Assembly: GCA_016712225.1 (NCBI GenBank)
Contig: JADJRL010000003.1
Coordinates: forward strand, 386,001 to 450,000
Reading direction: 5' to 3'
Origin: Candidatus Defluviibacterium haderslevense
GTDB taxonomy: Bacteria > Bacteroidota > Bacteroidia > Chitinophagales > Saprospiraceae
DNA length: 64,000 bases
Shown here piece by piece: positions 9,821 to 18,152 of the stretch (position 1 is its first letter; each line of letters opens with the position of its first letter). The notes beneath the pieces were generated by a model that was not told the DNA's origin, made no database searches, and saw only the letters and a program-made list of their open reading frames with translations. The position numbers and the translations under genes were made by a program.

Positions 9821-10713
9821 TAATCCATTTTTTTAATGAGGCCATTTATTTTGTGTTGCTTTAACAGATCTTGAAAGAGTTGTGCTTCTTCCAAAGTTTG
9901 AAATGAACCTAAAGAAATTTTATAAATTGTTTTTCCTTGAGACAATATCTCATCGGAAATAGATGCACCTTGATTAAATGTTTCATCTAATTTTTCAGCT
10001 TCCGCTTTTGCATTTTCAAATTGTGAATAAGCCCCAACCTGAACATAATATTCTCCCAAAATATAGTTGACGCTTTCTTTTATTTCCGACTCTGAACTTG
10101 AAGTTAATTCTTTAGTTGTTGTATTGTTTTGTTCAATCGTTTGATGAACTTGATTCGTAGTATTTATTTTCGTTTCAGTTTGTGTTGACCATGTTAAAGA
10201 TTCTTCTTTTTGTTTAAAAAAAGCTTCTTCTTCGCTGATGGTAGGCACAACCACATTATTTTCTGGTTGAACTTTTTGAATGGGGGTGATATGATTTAAT
10301 GACATTTGATCGGCTATCCATTTAGTCACATCGGTACTATTCTGGGAACTTACTTTTCGATCCAATAAGTTGCCTTCAGGATGAAATAAAAGCATGGTGG
10401 GTAATAATTTAACCTGGTATTCAGATTGGAGGGCAACACCTTCCGAATCATCTACATCAACTGAAATACCAACAATTTTATCATCAAGAAATTCGATAAC
10501 CTGACTGTCTTGGAACACGGTTTTATCCATCCATTTGCATGGCAAACACCATTTAGCAGTGAATTTCACGAGCAACATCTTATGTTCTAATTTAGCTTTT
10601 TCCTTAGCTTGTGCGAAGTTTCCGTCAATAAATGCATTTGCTGACAAGGTGTGAAGGAATAATAAAGACCCTACAAAAAAAAGAATTCCGGGAAGCTTTG
10701 ATTTATTTTTCAT
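9820..10713 (-). CDS. Thioredoxin-like protein with C-terminal SPOR domain
   Basis: I place the start at the ATG at 10713, because MKNKSKLPGILFFVGSLLF opens a proper signal peptide; the longer frame to 10794 adds 27 low-complexity residues. Mature residues about 28-140 form a thioredoxin fold with active site AKWCLPCKWM (C56 and C59). A Ser/Thr/Gln-rich linker follows, and a SPOR domain occupies the last 80 residues (YYVQVGAYSQFENAKAEAEKL, then YKISLGSFQTLEEAQ). SPOR domains bind denuded peptidoglycan glycan strands, so this looks like a periplasmic disulphide or reductase protein tethered to septal wall. Its stop overlaps the hutI start. The substrate is unknown. Confidence 0.82.
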   Translation of the reverse strand: MKNKSKLPGILFFVGSLLFLHTLSANAFIDGNFAQAKEKAKLEHKMLLVKFTAKWCLPCKWMDKTVFQDSQVIEFLDDKIVGISVDVDDSEGVALQSEYQVKLLPTMLLFHPEGNLLDRKVSSQNSTDVTKWIADQMSLNHITPIQKVQPENNVVVPTISEEEAFFKQKEESLTWSTQTETKINTTNQVHQTIEQNNTTTKELTSSSESEIKESVNYILGEYYVQVGAYSQFENAKAEAEKLDETFNQGASISDEILSQGKTIYKISLGSFQTLEEAQLFQDLLKQHKINGLIKKMD

Positions 10714-10906
10714 ATTATTATTTTTAATAATGTGTAAAAAATTATTAATCATTATATTTAGATATAAAACAAAGCCTGTGCCAGATTTCAACACAAGGAT
10801 TAAATTAATTAATAATAAATATGTAATTATCTCATTATGAATTTAATATAATTTATAAATTTTTTTAATATTTAATTTTAAAAAAACAGGATTAAAAAAT
10901 CGTGCT

Positions 10907-10914
10907 TAACTTTG
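10907..10914 (+). promoter_or_regulatory. Candidate -7 element for fabH
   Basis: TAACTTTG matches TAnnTTTG exactly and ends 16 bases before the fabH ATG at 10931, the same geometry as at 3466-3473. A -33 TTG is not evident in the AT-rich upstream sequence. Confidence 0.45.
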
Positions 10915-10930
10915 CAAACAATTTACAATC

Positions 10931-11926
10931 ATGCAAAGAAAACTTGCTGCTATTACAGGCATACAAGGATATGTTCCCGAATATATACTGACCAATTTGG
11001 AGTTGGAAAAGATGGTTGACACCACAGACGAATGGATTACTTCGCGTACTGGTGTCAAAGAAAGACATATCATGAAAGATCCAGGAAAAAGTACTTCTGA
11101 TATGGGCAAAATCATGGTGGAAAAATTACTCCACAAGACAGGAACCAGTCCGGATGAAATCGAATTACTGATTTGTTGCACGATCACCGGAGATATGGTA
11201 TTCCCGGATACCGCCAATACCATTTGTCACAAAGTAGGGATTAAAAATGCGTTTGGATTTGATGTTCACGCTGCTTGTTCGGGGTTTTTATACGGTTTAA
11301 CTACGGGTGCGAAATATATAGAATCAGGAAGTCACAAGAAGGTAATTGTGGTTGGGATGGACTTAATGTCTTCCATCATTGATTACACCGATCGCTCTAC
11401 CTGTATTATTTTTGGTGATGGAGGTGGAGCAGTATTACTGGAACCTTCCGAAGACGGCACGGGCATCATCGACAGTCTTTTTAGAGGCGATGGTTCTGGT
11501 CGTGAATATCTGCACATGAAGGCTGGGGGTGCTTTACGTCCTCCAAGTATTGAAACAGTCCAACGTAGAGAACATTATGTGTACCAGGAAGGCAAAGCCG
11601 TATTTAAAGCTGCGATTAATGGTATGGTGGACACCGTCACTAAAGTTCTAGAACGAAATCAACTAACGATTGATGCAATTGACTGGTTGGTTCCCCATCA
11701 GGCCAATATCAGAATCATCAATGGGGTGGCAGATGCCCTTAAATTCGATCCGGCTAAAGTAATGGTCAATATTCATAAATATGGCAACACAACAGCCGGT
11801 ACTTTGCCCTTATGCCTTTGGGAATGGGAACCAAAATTAAAAAAAGATGATAAGATATTGTTGACCGCATTTGGTGGAGGTTTTACCTGGGGTACTACCT
11901 ATCTGAAATGGGCATATGGCCAATAA
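10931..11926 (+). CDS. fabH: 3-oxoacyl-ACP synthase III
   Basis: A 331-residue thiolase-fold enzyme with the full FabH triad: C116 in DVHAACSGFLYG, H256 in WLVPHQANIRI and N286 in HKYGNTTAGTLP. It condenses acetyl-CoA (or a branched primer) with malonyl-ACP to start fatty-acid synthesis in the cytoplasm. Length and motifs are canonical. It stands alone rather than with plsX, acpP or fabD, and is divergent from the thioredoxin-SPOR gene. Because the family also includes FabH-like starter enzymes, the primer preference cannot be read from the sequence. Confidence 0.93.
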   Translation: MQRKLAAITGIQGYVPEYILTNLELEKMVDTTDEWITSRTGVKERHIMKDPGKSTSDMGKIMVEKLLHKTGTSPDEIELLICCTITGDMVFPDTANTICHKVGIKNAFGFDVHAACSGFLYGLTTGAKYIESGSHKKVIVVGMDLMSSIIDYTDRSTCIIFGDGGGAVLLEPSEDGTGIIDSLFRGDGSGREYLHMKAGGALRPPSIETVQRREHYVYQEGKAVFKAAINGMVDTVTKVLERNQLTIDAIDWLVPHQANIRIINGVADALKFDPAKVMVNIHKYGNTTAGTLPLCLWEWEPKLKKDDKILLTAFGGGFTWGTTYLKWAYGQ

Positions 11927-12140
11927 GAAATAAATCAATCATCTTACATCGATAGATCATTACCAACTGGGGTTGCTACAATTGTGACGATTAATATGTT
12001 TATAAAAGAAATGCATTAATGTTATGTTATTAACAATATTGCATCAACTTTGTAAGTCGGATTATCATAAAATTCCCAATTTTCTTAATCAAAATAGATT
12101 TGATTTTTAATTAATCCAATCTTTTTAAAATGTAACAACT

Positions 12141-13088
12141 ATGCATACTGAATTAACAGAAATGTTAGGGATTAAATATCCAGTGATTATGGCTCCCATG
12201 TTTTTAGTGTCCAACACAGCTATGGTTAAAGCTGCAATCCACAGTGGTATTACTGGAGCGATTCCAGCACTCAATTATAGAACGATTGATGAATTCAAAA
12301 ATGCATTGCAAGAGTTAAAAGATTTAAATCAATGTTACGGTATAAATCTTATTGTAAATAAATCAAATTATAAACTTAAAGAACAACTGAATGCTTGTTT
12401 AGAATTCAAAGTACCCTTTATTATTACTTCGTTAGGAAGTCCAGAACAAGTGATTAAAGCATGCAGACCTCTAGGTATTAAAGTCTTTTGTGATGTCTCT
12501 GATATGGCTTATGCTCGCAAAGCTGCGGCACTAAATCCAGATGCACTCATAGCAGTTAATAAATTCGCGGGTGGACATTGTGGTATCCTGGATCCTAAAG
12601 ATTTTATTCCAGCCTTAAGGCGTGAATTTAAACACATTCCAATAATCAGTGCTGGAGGTGTCGGAGATTCAAATGGGATCAAAGAAATGATCGCTCTGGG
12701 TGCTTGCGGTGTATCTATAGGAACTCCATTTATTGCCTCTGAAGAATCACCCGTTACCCAAGATTATAAAAATGCCTGTGTAACTTTTTCTTCAAAAGAT
12801 ATTGTATTGACCACTAAGTTAAGTGGAAGTCCATGTACCGTAATCAATACACCTTACGTTCAACAAATTGGAACTCAACAATCATGGTTAGAAAAAGTAT
12901 TGAGCAAAAATAAAACCCTTAAAAAATGGGTAAAGATGTTGATCTATAAACATGGTATGGATCAATTAAAAAAATCCGCTTTCGCAGCTACCTATCAAAA
13001 TGTTTGGTGCGCGGGACCTACCATTGATTTTGTGCATGAAATAAGCCCTGTGAAAACGATCGTAGAAAAACTAACTGCAGAACTTTAG
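12141..13088 (+). CDS. Nitronate monooxygenase / 2-nitropropane dioxygenase-like flavoprotein
   Basis: A 315-residue TIM-barrel FMN protein. It opens with LTEMLGIKYPVIMAPMFLVSN, and has GAIPALNYR, a GGHCG turn in NKFAGGHCGILD where family members usually carry GHxGG, and the FMN phosphate-binding PIISAGGVGDSNGIKEMIALGACGVSIGTPF (given here only as landmarks). Family members oxidise nitronates or act as enoyl-ACP reductase-like enzymes. The C-terminal 60 residues after CTVINTPYV are less familiar. It ends 2 bases before the cytochrome peroxidase gene, suggesting an operon, though the functional link is obscure. The nearby upstream CAACTTTG is an imperfect -7. Confidence 0.78.
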   Translation: MHTELTEMLGIKYPVIMAPMFLVSNTAMVKAAIHSGITGAIPALNYRTIDEFKNALQELKDLNQCYGINLIVNKSNYKLKEQLNACLEFKVPFIITSLGSPEQVIKACRPLGIKVFCDVSDMAYARKAAALNPDALIAVNKFAGGHCGILDPKDFIPALRREFKHIPIISAGGVGDSNGIKEMIALGACGVSIGTPFIASEESPVTQDYKNACVTFSSKDIVLTTKLSGSPCTVINTPYVQQIGTQQSWLEKVLSKNKTLKKWVKMLIYKHGMDQLKKSAFAATYQNVWCAGPTIDFVHEISPVKTIVEKLTAEL

Positions 13089-13090
13089 TT

Positions 13091-15094
13091 ATGTTATCCA
13101 TTTTTAAAAAATTAAAATTTAGAATTCATTTTACAGTTCTTGGGTTAATTATTTGTTTTATTTTTTTTTCTTACTCCTTCAAGTCGACAGAGGAAGAGAA
13201 ACCCTATACAATGTATTATATATTAAGTCTAGCCGATTTTAATGTCAGAATGGCCGATTTGAAAAATGAAATTAAGGAAGGTAATTTATCAAATCAATCG
13301 GTCATTTTAGATATAAAAAGACGAATTTATAAATGCAGATATTTTCTTAAAGGTTTGGACTTTTGGTGGCGATATTACGAACCCATAGCCTATAAAAAGA
13401 TAAATGGTCCATTATTAGTCGAATGGGAAAATGAAGTTTTCGAAAAACATGAAAAGCCATATAAAAGAGAAGGATTCGGGTTGTCTTTAGCGCTCATGTA
13501 TTTAGATGAAAAAAATATCACCAAGGATAGTTTATTGCATTTGATAGAACCTGCAATAAAAACGATCGAAGTTTTCTCTTCTGATTCTATTATCCAACAA
13601 TTGGAAACCCCGGCCAGTTTTTTCTTTTGCAATCGCTTATTTTTACTTAATCTGGCTGCAATTTATACAACTGGATTTGAGTGTCCTGAAGATGAATGGA
13701 TCCTACCCGAATTAAACTTTATTTTATTATCAGTAGACGCAATTTATAAAAGGTATTCATTGCAATATCCTGACTTGAATCTGCCTCAAGAATACTTAGA
13801 TTTGTTCCATGAAATGTCTTTATTCGTTCAACAAAAAGTTCATCAAAACTACAAAAATGTAAATCCATTAATTGGAGTGGCTCAACCTAAAGATACAGTT
13901 TCTTCTTTTGATCATTTTACGTGGATACAAAAATATGTAAATCCATTGTACAAGATGAATCAAAACATGATTTCTAAAAATCATTTGGTATCATTAAGCT
14001 ACATCGATTATTCAATGAATTCAAAGAATTCATCCATTTTTGATAAATCGTTATATCATGCTCAAAACACCCAAGGCATTTTTATAAGAGTAAAGGATAC
14101 TTCAGCAATTCATGAAATGATAAAGCTTGGAAAATTACTTTTTTATGATCCCATATTATCAGGAAATAATAAACGATCATGTGCTTCGTGCCATAAGCCA
14201 ACACAATATTTTACGGATACCAGTGTTACCACTTCACTCGAATATGATGGTATCACCAGATTAACTAGAAATACACCAACCTTAATTAACTCTGAATTCA
14301 ACCATTTGATTTTATTAGATGGTAAGCACATTACACTACAAGACCAGTTACAAGATGTTATAACCAACCCCAAGGAACTCGGAATGAAACGTAATGAAAT
14401 TGTTGCCAAAGTAATGTCATGCCCTGATTATAAAAAGGCCTTCAATACATTTCTAAAATATACCCCTACAGAACAAAAAATAACTCCGGAACATATCGTA
14501 TCTGTGATCAGTATGTATGTGAATACACTTAGTCAATACGAAGCACCATTTGACCAAATGATGAACGGCACCCAACCCGTAAATGATGAAGTCCAGGCAG
14601 GATTTAATCTATTTATGGGAAAAGCTAAATGTGGTACCTGTCATTTTGTACCCCTCTTCAATGGTGTAAAACCGCCTTATACCAATAGTGAATTCGAAGT
14701 ATTGGGCGTTCCTTCAGATACGACATTCCACATGATCAGTTCTGATGAAGGTCGATTTGTGATCAATCCTGCCTATGAAACAAAACATGCATTCCGCACT
14801 GGAAGTATCCGCAATTCAAGTTTCACTAAACCCTACATGCATAATGGTGTTTTTAACACGATGGATGAAGTCATCGAATTTTACAATGCAGGTGGTGGAA
14901 ATGGAAAAGGTTTAATCATAGAAAATCAAACACTGTCGTCTGATTCTTTAAAATTAACTGTTTTAGAAAAAAAACAATTAATTACTTTTATCCAATCATT
15001 GGATGAAATGGTTCCAAATCAATTTCCGCCAATGAATTTACCAAAATCAAAAAATAAATTACTTAACAATCGTAAAATCGGCGGTGAATATTAA
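13091..15094 (+). CDS. Di-heme cytochrome c peroxidase with long N-terminal helical extension
   Basis: A 667-residue protein with one N-terminal membrane or signal segment (about 10-27). About 300 helical residues follow that are absent from ordinary CcpA/MauG enzymes; they recall imelysin-like regions found in Bacteroidota peroxidases. The di-heme peroxidase part starts near residue 335, with haem motifs CASCHK at C364 and CGTCH at C514 and a C-terminal YMHNGVFNTMDEVIEFYNAG segment typical of the family. It reduces H2O2 with electrons from cytochromes in the periplasm. It overlaps the next cytochrome gene by 11 bases and follows the flavoprotein by 2 bases. Confidence 0.85.
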   Translation: MLSIFKKLKFRIHFTVLGLIICFIFFSYSFKSTEEEKPYTMYYILSLADFNVRMADLKNEIKEGNLSNQSVILDIKRRIYKCRYFLKGLDFWWRYYEPIAYKKINGPLLVEWENEVFEKHEKPYKREGFGLSLALMYLDEKNITKDSLLHLIEPAIKTIEVFSSDSIIQQLETPASFFFCNRLFLLNLAAIYTTGFECPEDEWILPELNFILLSVDAIYKRYSLQYPDLNLPQEYLDLFHEMSLFVQQKVHQNYKNVNPLIGVAQPKDTVSSFDHFTWIQKYVNPLYKMNQNMISKNHLVSLSYIDYSMNSKNSSIFDKSLYHAQNTQGIFIRVKDTSAIHEMIKLGKLLFYDPILSGNNKRSCASCHKPTQYFTDTSVTTSLEYDGITRLTRNTPTLINSEFNHLILLDGKHITLQDQLQDVITNPKELGMKRNEIVAKVMSCPDYKKAFNTFLKYTPTEQKITPEHIVSVISMYVNTLSQYEAPFDQMMNGTQPVNDEVQAGFNLFMGKAKCGTCHFVPLFNGVKPPYTNSEFEVLGVPSDTTFHMISSDEGRFVINPAYETKHAFRTGSIRNSSFTKPYMHNGVFNTMDEVIEFYNAGGGNGKGLIIENQTLSSDSLKLTVLEKKQLITFIQSLDEMVPNQFPPMNLPKSKNKLLNNRKIGGEY

Positions 15095-15485
15095 ATTATA
15101 TATACCATTAAATACATATTTGACATGTCTGGTGCTGTTAAGTATTTTTATAGCTTGTGTATCGAATAAAAATTATATCCTCCCTAAAGGTTTATCTACA
15201 TCCCAAAAAAAAGATTTTGTACTTCAATTTAATCAAGGAAGAACTTTGTATGATTTGAATTGTGCAAGTTGCCATAATAAAATAATAAATAACAAAGTTG
15301 TTGAACCAGATTTCACAGTGGAACAGTTTGAAATCTATAAAATAAGAATTAAAAACGAACCCCACGTAACATCTTTAGGTCCCCAACAAATTACACCCAC
15401 AGAAATGAATAAAATCTTATTTTTCTTTATCAATAAGAAAAAAAACAAATTAAATCCCGCAACAACTTTTAAACATATAAATTAG
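15084..15485 (+). CDS. Small monoheme c-type cytochrome, probable lipoprotein
   Basis: A 133-residue protein, apparently starting at GTG 15084 inside the peroxidase 3' end. It has a hydrophobic leader with a lipobox-like LSIFIACVS, one haem motif in YDLNCASCHNKI, and a distal methionine in TPTEMNKILFFFI that could be the sixth ligand. It is likely the electron donor or partner of the overlapping di-heme peroxidase. The start is uncertain because an in-frame Met appears only late, but the overlap favours translational coupling. Confidence 0.7.
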   Translation: MNIKLYIPLNTYLTCLVLLSIFIACVSNKNYILPKGLSTSQKKDFVLQFNQGRTLYDLNCASCHNKIINNKVVEPDFTVEQFEIYKIRIKNEPHVTSLGPQQITPTEMNKILFFFINKKKNKLNPATTFKHIN

Positions 15486-15572
15486 ATATCTTTCTGTTTA
15501 ATATCACATCTTTCTTTAACGACGTTTTACCTAAAACATCTTATAATTGCTAATGAGGACTTCCCAAGCTTA

Positions 15573-15777
15573 CCTTCCAAACTGATTACACTTAAAACCC
15601 GATTACCTTTCAAACCGATTACCTTAATACTCGATTACCATTCAAACCGATTACCATCCAAACCGATTACCTAGATTACCACCCAAACCGATTACCTAGA
15701 TTACCCTTCAAACCGATTACCGTCCAAACCGATTACCAGATTACCCTTCAAACCGATTACCTAAATTACCATTCAAA
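15573..15777. repeat. Degenerate 16-base tandem repeat array (nnnCAAACCGATTACC)
   Basis: The 321-base space between the cytochrome stop and the phoU stop (both genes converge on it) is mostly a head-to-tail array. The core unit is 16 bases, three variable bases plus CAAACCGATTACC, with seven exact copies of the 13-base core. Shorter 8-9-base units (for example TAGATTACC) are interspersed. GATTACC occurs twelve times. Units at both ends are degraded (CAAACTGATTACA on the left, CAAACCATTTATCC on the right). No open frame, promoter or clear hairpin was seen inside. Confidence 0.9.
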
Positions 15778-15806
15778 CCATTTATCCTGAAAGACGGACG
15801 TATATC

Positions 15807-16484
15807 TTACACCTCCTTCTCCTTCCCTTTTTTCTTATGTTTTACAACTTTTGCTTCAATGTAAAAAATAATTTCTTCAGCAATGTTTTTAGATTGGTCA
15901 CCAATGCGTTCAATTTTGCGCATGATGGAAAGTAAATGTAGGGCTTGACGTTTCTCGTTTGGGAATTGATCGAGACATAAAAGGGTTTGTGTACTACCGC
16001 TCTCATTGATTTTATCGAGAATTTTGTCACGCTTAAATATGGTACGTGCCATTTGTGTGTTTTCAAATGTAAATGCTTCTCTAAGATCTTTGACCATTTC
16101 AATTGATATCTGCAGCATTTTTTCGACATCCATCAGGTTCATCATTTCTTTATTAAAATCCTGATCAGTATCCGTAATATATTCTGTAATACCACAAGCA
16201 ATATCCCCAATTCGTTCCAGATTGGTATTGATCTTCAAATTAGCAAGGACATAGCGAAGGTCTGAAGCTACAGGTTGGTATAGGGCGATAAAATCTTCAC
16301 ACCTGCGGTCTATATTCAATTCATAAGCATTCACACGTTTTTCCCTCTGTTGAACACCATGTGCGATGTCTTTGTCCCCTTCCTTTAATGCCAAATAAGC
16401 ATTATCTAATTGCATTATAATAAGATCCCACATTTCGAGGATGTTGGATTTCAATTCGCTTATTTCATGATCTATTTGAAGCAT
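15807..16484 (-). CDS. phoU: Phosphate transport regulator PhoU
   Basis: A 225-residue all-helical protein with the duplicated three-helix PhoU pattern. The first copy carries RRCEDFIALYQPVASDLRY and LERIGDIACGITEY; the second carries QALHLLSIMRKIERIGDQSKNIAEEII. The paired E/D-rich metal motifs (ERIGD) are intact in both halves. PhoU damps phosphate import through PstB and modulates phosphate signalling. It is last in a pstS-pstC-pstA-pstB-phoU series, 15 bases after pstB. The C-terminus is a short basic tail. No phoR/phoB pair is in the window. Confidence 0.93.
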   Translation of the reverse strand: MLQIDHEISELKSNILEMWDLIIMQLDNAYLALKEGDKDIAHGVQQREKRVNAYELNIDRRCEDFIALYQPVASDLRYVLANLKINTNLERIGDIACGITEYITDTDQDFNKEMMNLMDVEKMLQISIEMVKDLREAFTFENTQMARTIFKRDKILDKINESGSTQTLLCLDQFPNEKRQALHLLSIMRKIERIGDQSKNIAEEIIFYIEAKVVKHKKKGKEKEV

Positions 16485-16499
16485 AATGTTGCATTTATT

Positions 16500-17255
16500 T
16501 TAACCGAAACGGCCTGTAATATAATATTCTGTTTGCGTTTTAGAAGGATTGGTAAATATTTTTTTGGTATCATCATATTCAATTAATTCACCCAAATAAA
16601 AAAACGCCGTTGTATCACTAACTCGTGATGCTTGCTGCATATTGTGTGTGACAATAACGATGGTGAATTCCTTTTTTAGTGTAAAAATCAGTTCTTCGAT
16701 TTTGCTAGTTGAAATCGGATCAAGAGCGGAAGCTGGTTCATCCATGAGCAGTATTTTCGGTTCTATAGCAAGTGCTCTGGCAATACACAATCGTTGTTGC
16801 TGACCACCCGATAATTCGAATGCGGATTTCTTCAATTTATCTTTTACTTCATCCCATAAAGCTGCTTGATTCAGAGATCGAATCACACGTTCTTCAATAA
16901 ATTTCCTATCTTTTATCCCACCCACTTCTAATCCATACGCAACATTGTCAAAAATGGATTTTGGAAATGGATTTGGCTTTTGGAATACCATTCCAACATT
17001 GCGTCTTAAGTCAACAACATCAATTTTGGATTTATATATATCTTTTCCTTCAATTTCAATTTTCCCTTCAATTTTTACATCATCTACAAGATCATTCATT
17101 CTATTGAAACATCTGAGATACGTTGATTTACCACATCCTGATGGTCCGATAAGTGCTGTCACAGTATTTCGATTCATATCCATACTGATGGATTTCAAAG
17201 CATGGAAATCTCCGTAATGTAAATTCAAATCTTGGGTTGATATAATCGGATTCAT
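16500..17255 (-). CDS. pstB: Phosphate ABC transporter ATP-binding protein PstB
   Basis: A 251-residue ABC ATPase with Walker A GPSGCGKST, Q-loop GMVFQKPNPFP, signature LSGGQQQRLCIARALA, Walker B ILLMDEPASALD and the H-loop IVIVTHNMQQA. The QKPNPFPKSIFDN stretch and the final YITGRFG are typical of PstB. It powers high-affinity phosphate import on the cytoplasmic face. It abuts the pstA stop with no gap. Confidence 0.95.
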   Translation of the reverse strand: MNPIISTQDLNLHYGDFHALKSISMDMNRNTVTALIGPSGCGKSTYLRCFNRMNDLVDDVKIEGKIEIEGKDIYKSKIDVVDLRRNVGMVFQKPNPFPKSIFDNVAYGLEVGGIKDRKFIEERVIRSLNQAALWDEVKDKLKKSAFELSGGQQQRLCIARALAIEPKILLMDEPASALDPISTSKIEELIFTLKKEFTIVIVTHNMQQASRVSDTTAFFYLGELIEYDDTKKIFTNPSKTQTEYYITGRFG

Positions 17256-18131
17256 TTATTTCATTTTAACTTTCTTAGCAAAATAATTTCTGATCACATT
17301 TGCTAATATATTTACAATTAATACGATGGCAATTAATACCAATGCAGTGCCATATGCTATGGGTTTTGATAATTCAACATTGTTACCACTCGTAGCGATC
17401 ACGTAAAGATGATAGGGCAAGGCCATAACCTGATCATAAATACTAGAAGGAAGTTTAGGCAAAAAATATGCAGCAACGGTGAATAATATTGGCGCGGTTT
17501 CGCCCGATACTCTTCCGATAGAAAGTATAATTCCGGTAATGATATTAGGCAAGCCCATTGGAAGAATGACACGTGCTATGGTTTGAATTTTACTTGCACC
17601 AAGAGCATAACTGGCTGTTCTGAAAGTTGTATCTATTGCAATCAATGCTTCTTCTGTTGTCCTTATAATAATGGGTAAAGTCAATAATCCTAAAGTCAAA
17701 GATCCTGCAATAATTGAATCCCCAAATCCAAGCGTATTCACGAATAATGACATCCCAAATAATCCAAACACGATAGATGGAATTCCTGCAAGATTATTAG
17801 TCATCATTTTAATAATTCGCTTGGCATATCCATCCTTACTATATTCATTGATATAAATTCCTGATAAGACCCCAATCGGAACAGAAACTAAAAGACTTCC
17901 AAGTATTAAATACATAGTACCAACAATAGCGGGATAAATACCACCCTTAGTCATGCCTTCCTCGGGATTCGAAGTCAAAAATTCCCATGAAATAACAGAA
18001 AATCCTTTATAAATTAAAAATCCTAAAATATAAAATAGTATAAACAATACCAAAAAACTGGACATTCGGAAAAATCCAAATGCCAGCATTTGTTTCCAAT
18101 GTGTAAGTTGTTTGCTGGTTTGAAATTTCAC
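17256..18131 (-). CDS. pstA: Phosphate ABC transporter permease PstA
   Basis: A 291-residue permease with six predicted membrane spans and the EAA-like coupling loop ALGASKIQTIARVILPMGLPN. The conserved NNLAGIPSIVFGLFGMSLF and GRVSGETAPILFT motifs mark PstA/PstC permeases; length and order in the operon favour PstA. It is directly followed by pstB and lies 21 bases after pstC. Confidence 0.94.
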   Translation of the reverse strand: MKFQTSKQLTHWKQMLAFGFFRMSSFLVLFILFYILGFLIYKGFSVISWEFLTSNPEEGMTKGGIYPAIVGTMYLILGSLLVSVPIGVLSGIYINEYSKDGYAKRIIKMMTNNLAGIPSIVFGLFGMSLFVNTLGFGDSIIAGSLTLGLLTLPIIIRTTEEALIAIDTTFRTASYALGASKIQTIARVILPMGLPNIITGIILSIGRVSGETAPILFTVAAYFLPKLPSSIYDQVMALPYHLYVIATSGNNVELSKPIAYGTALVLIAIVLIVNILANVIRNYFAKKVKMK

Positions 18132-18152
18132 TCGATGATGGTTTATTTAGAA

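Noticed and set aside
10713..10794. 27-residue N-terminal extension of the thioredoxin-SPOR protein
   Set aside because: The extension is low complexity and would bury the signal peptide, which begins at the internal Met.
15573..15777. CRISPR array
   Set aside because: Units are contiguous with 0-3 variable bases and no true spacers; no cas gene is present.
15842..16129. 95-codon minus-strand frame inside phoU
   Set aside because: It overlaps phoU in another frame; the phoU motifs are unambiguous.
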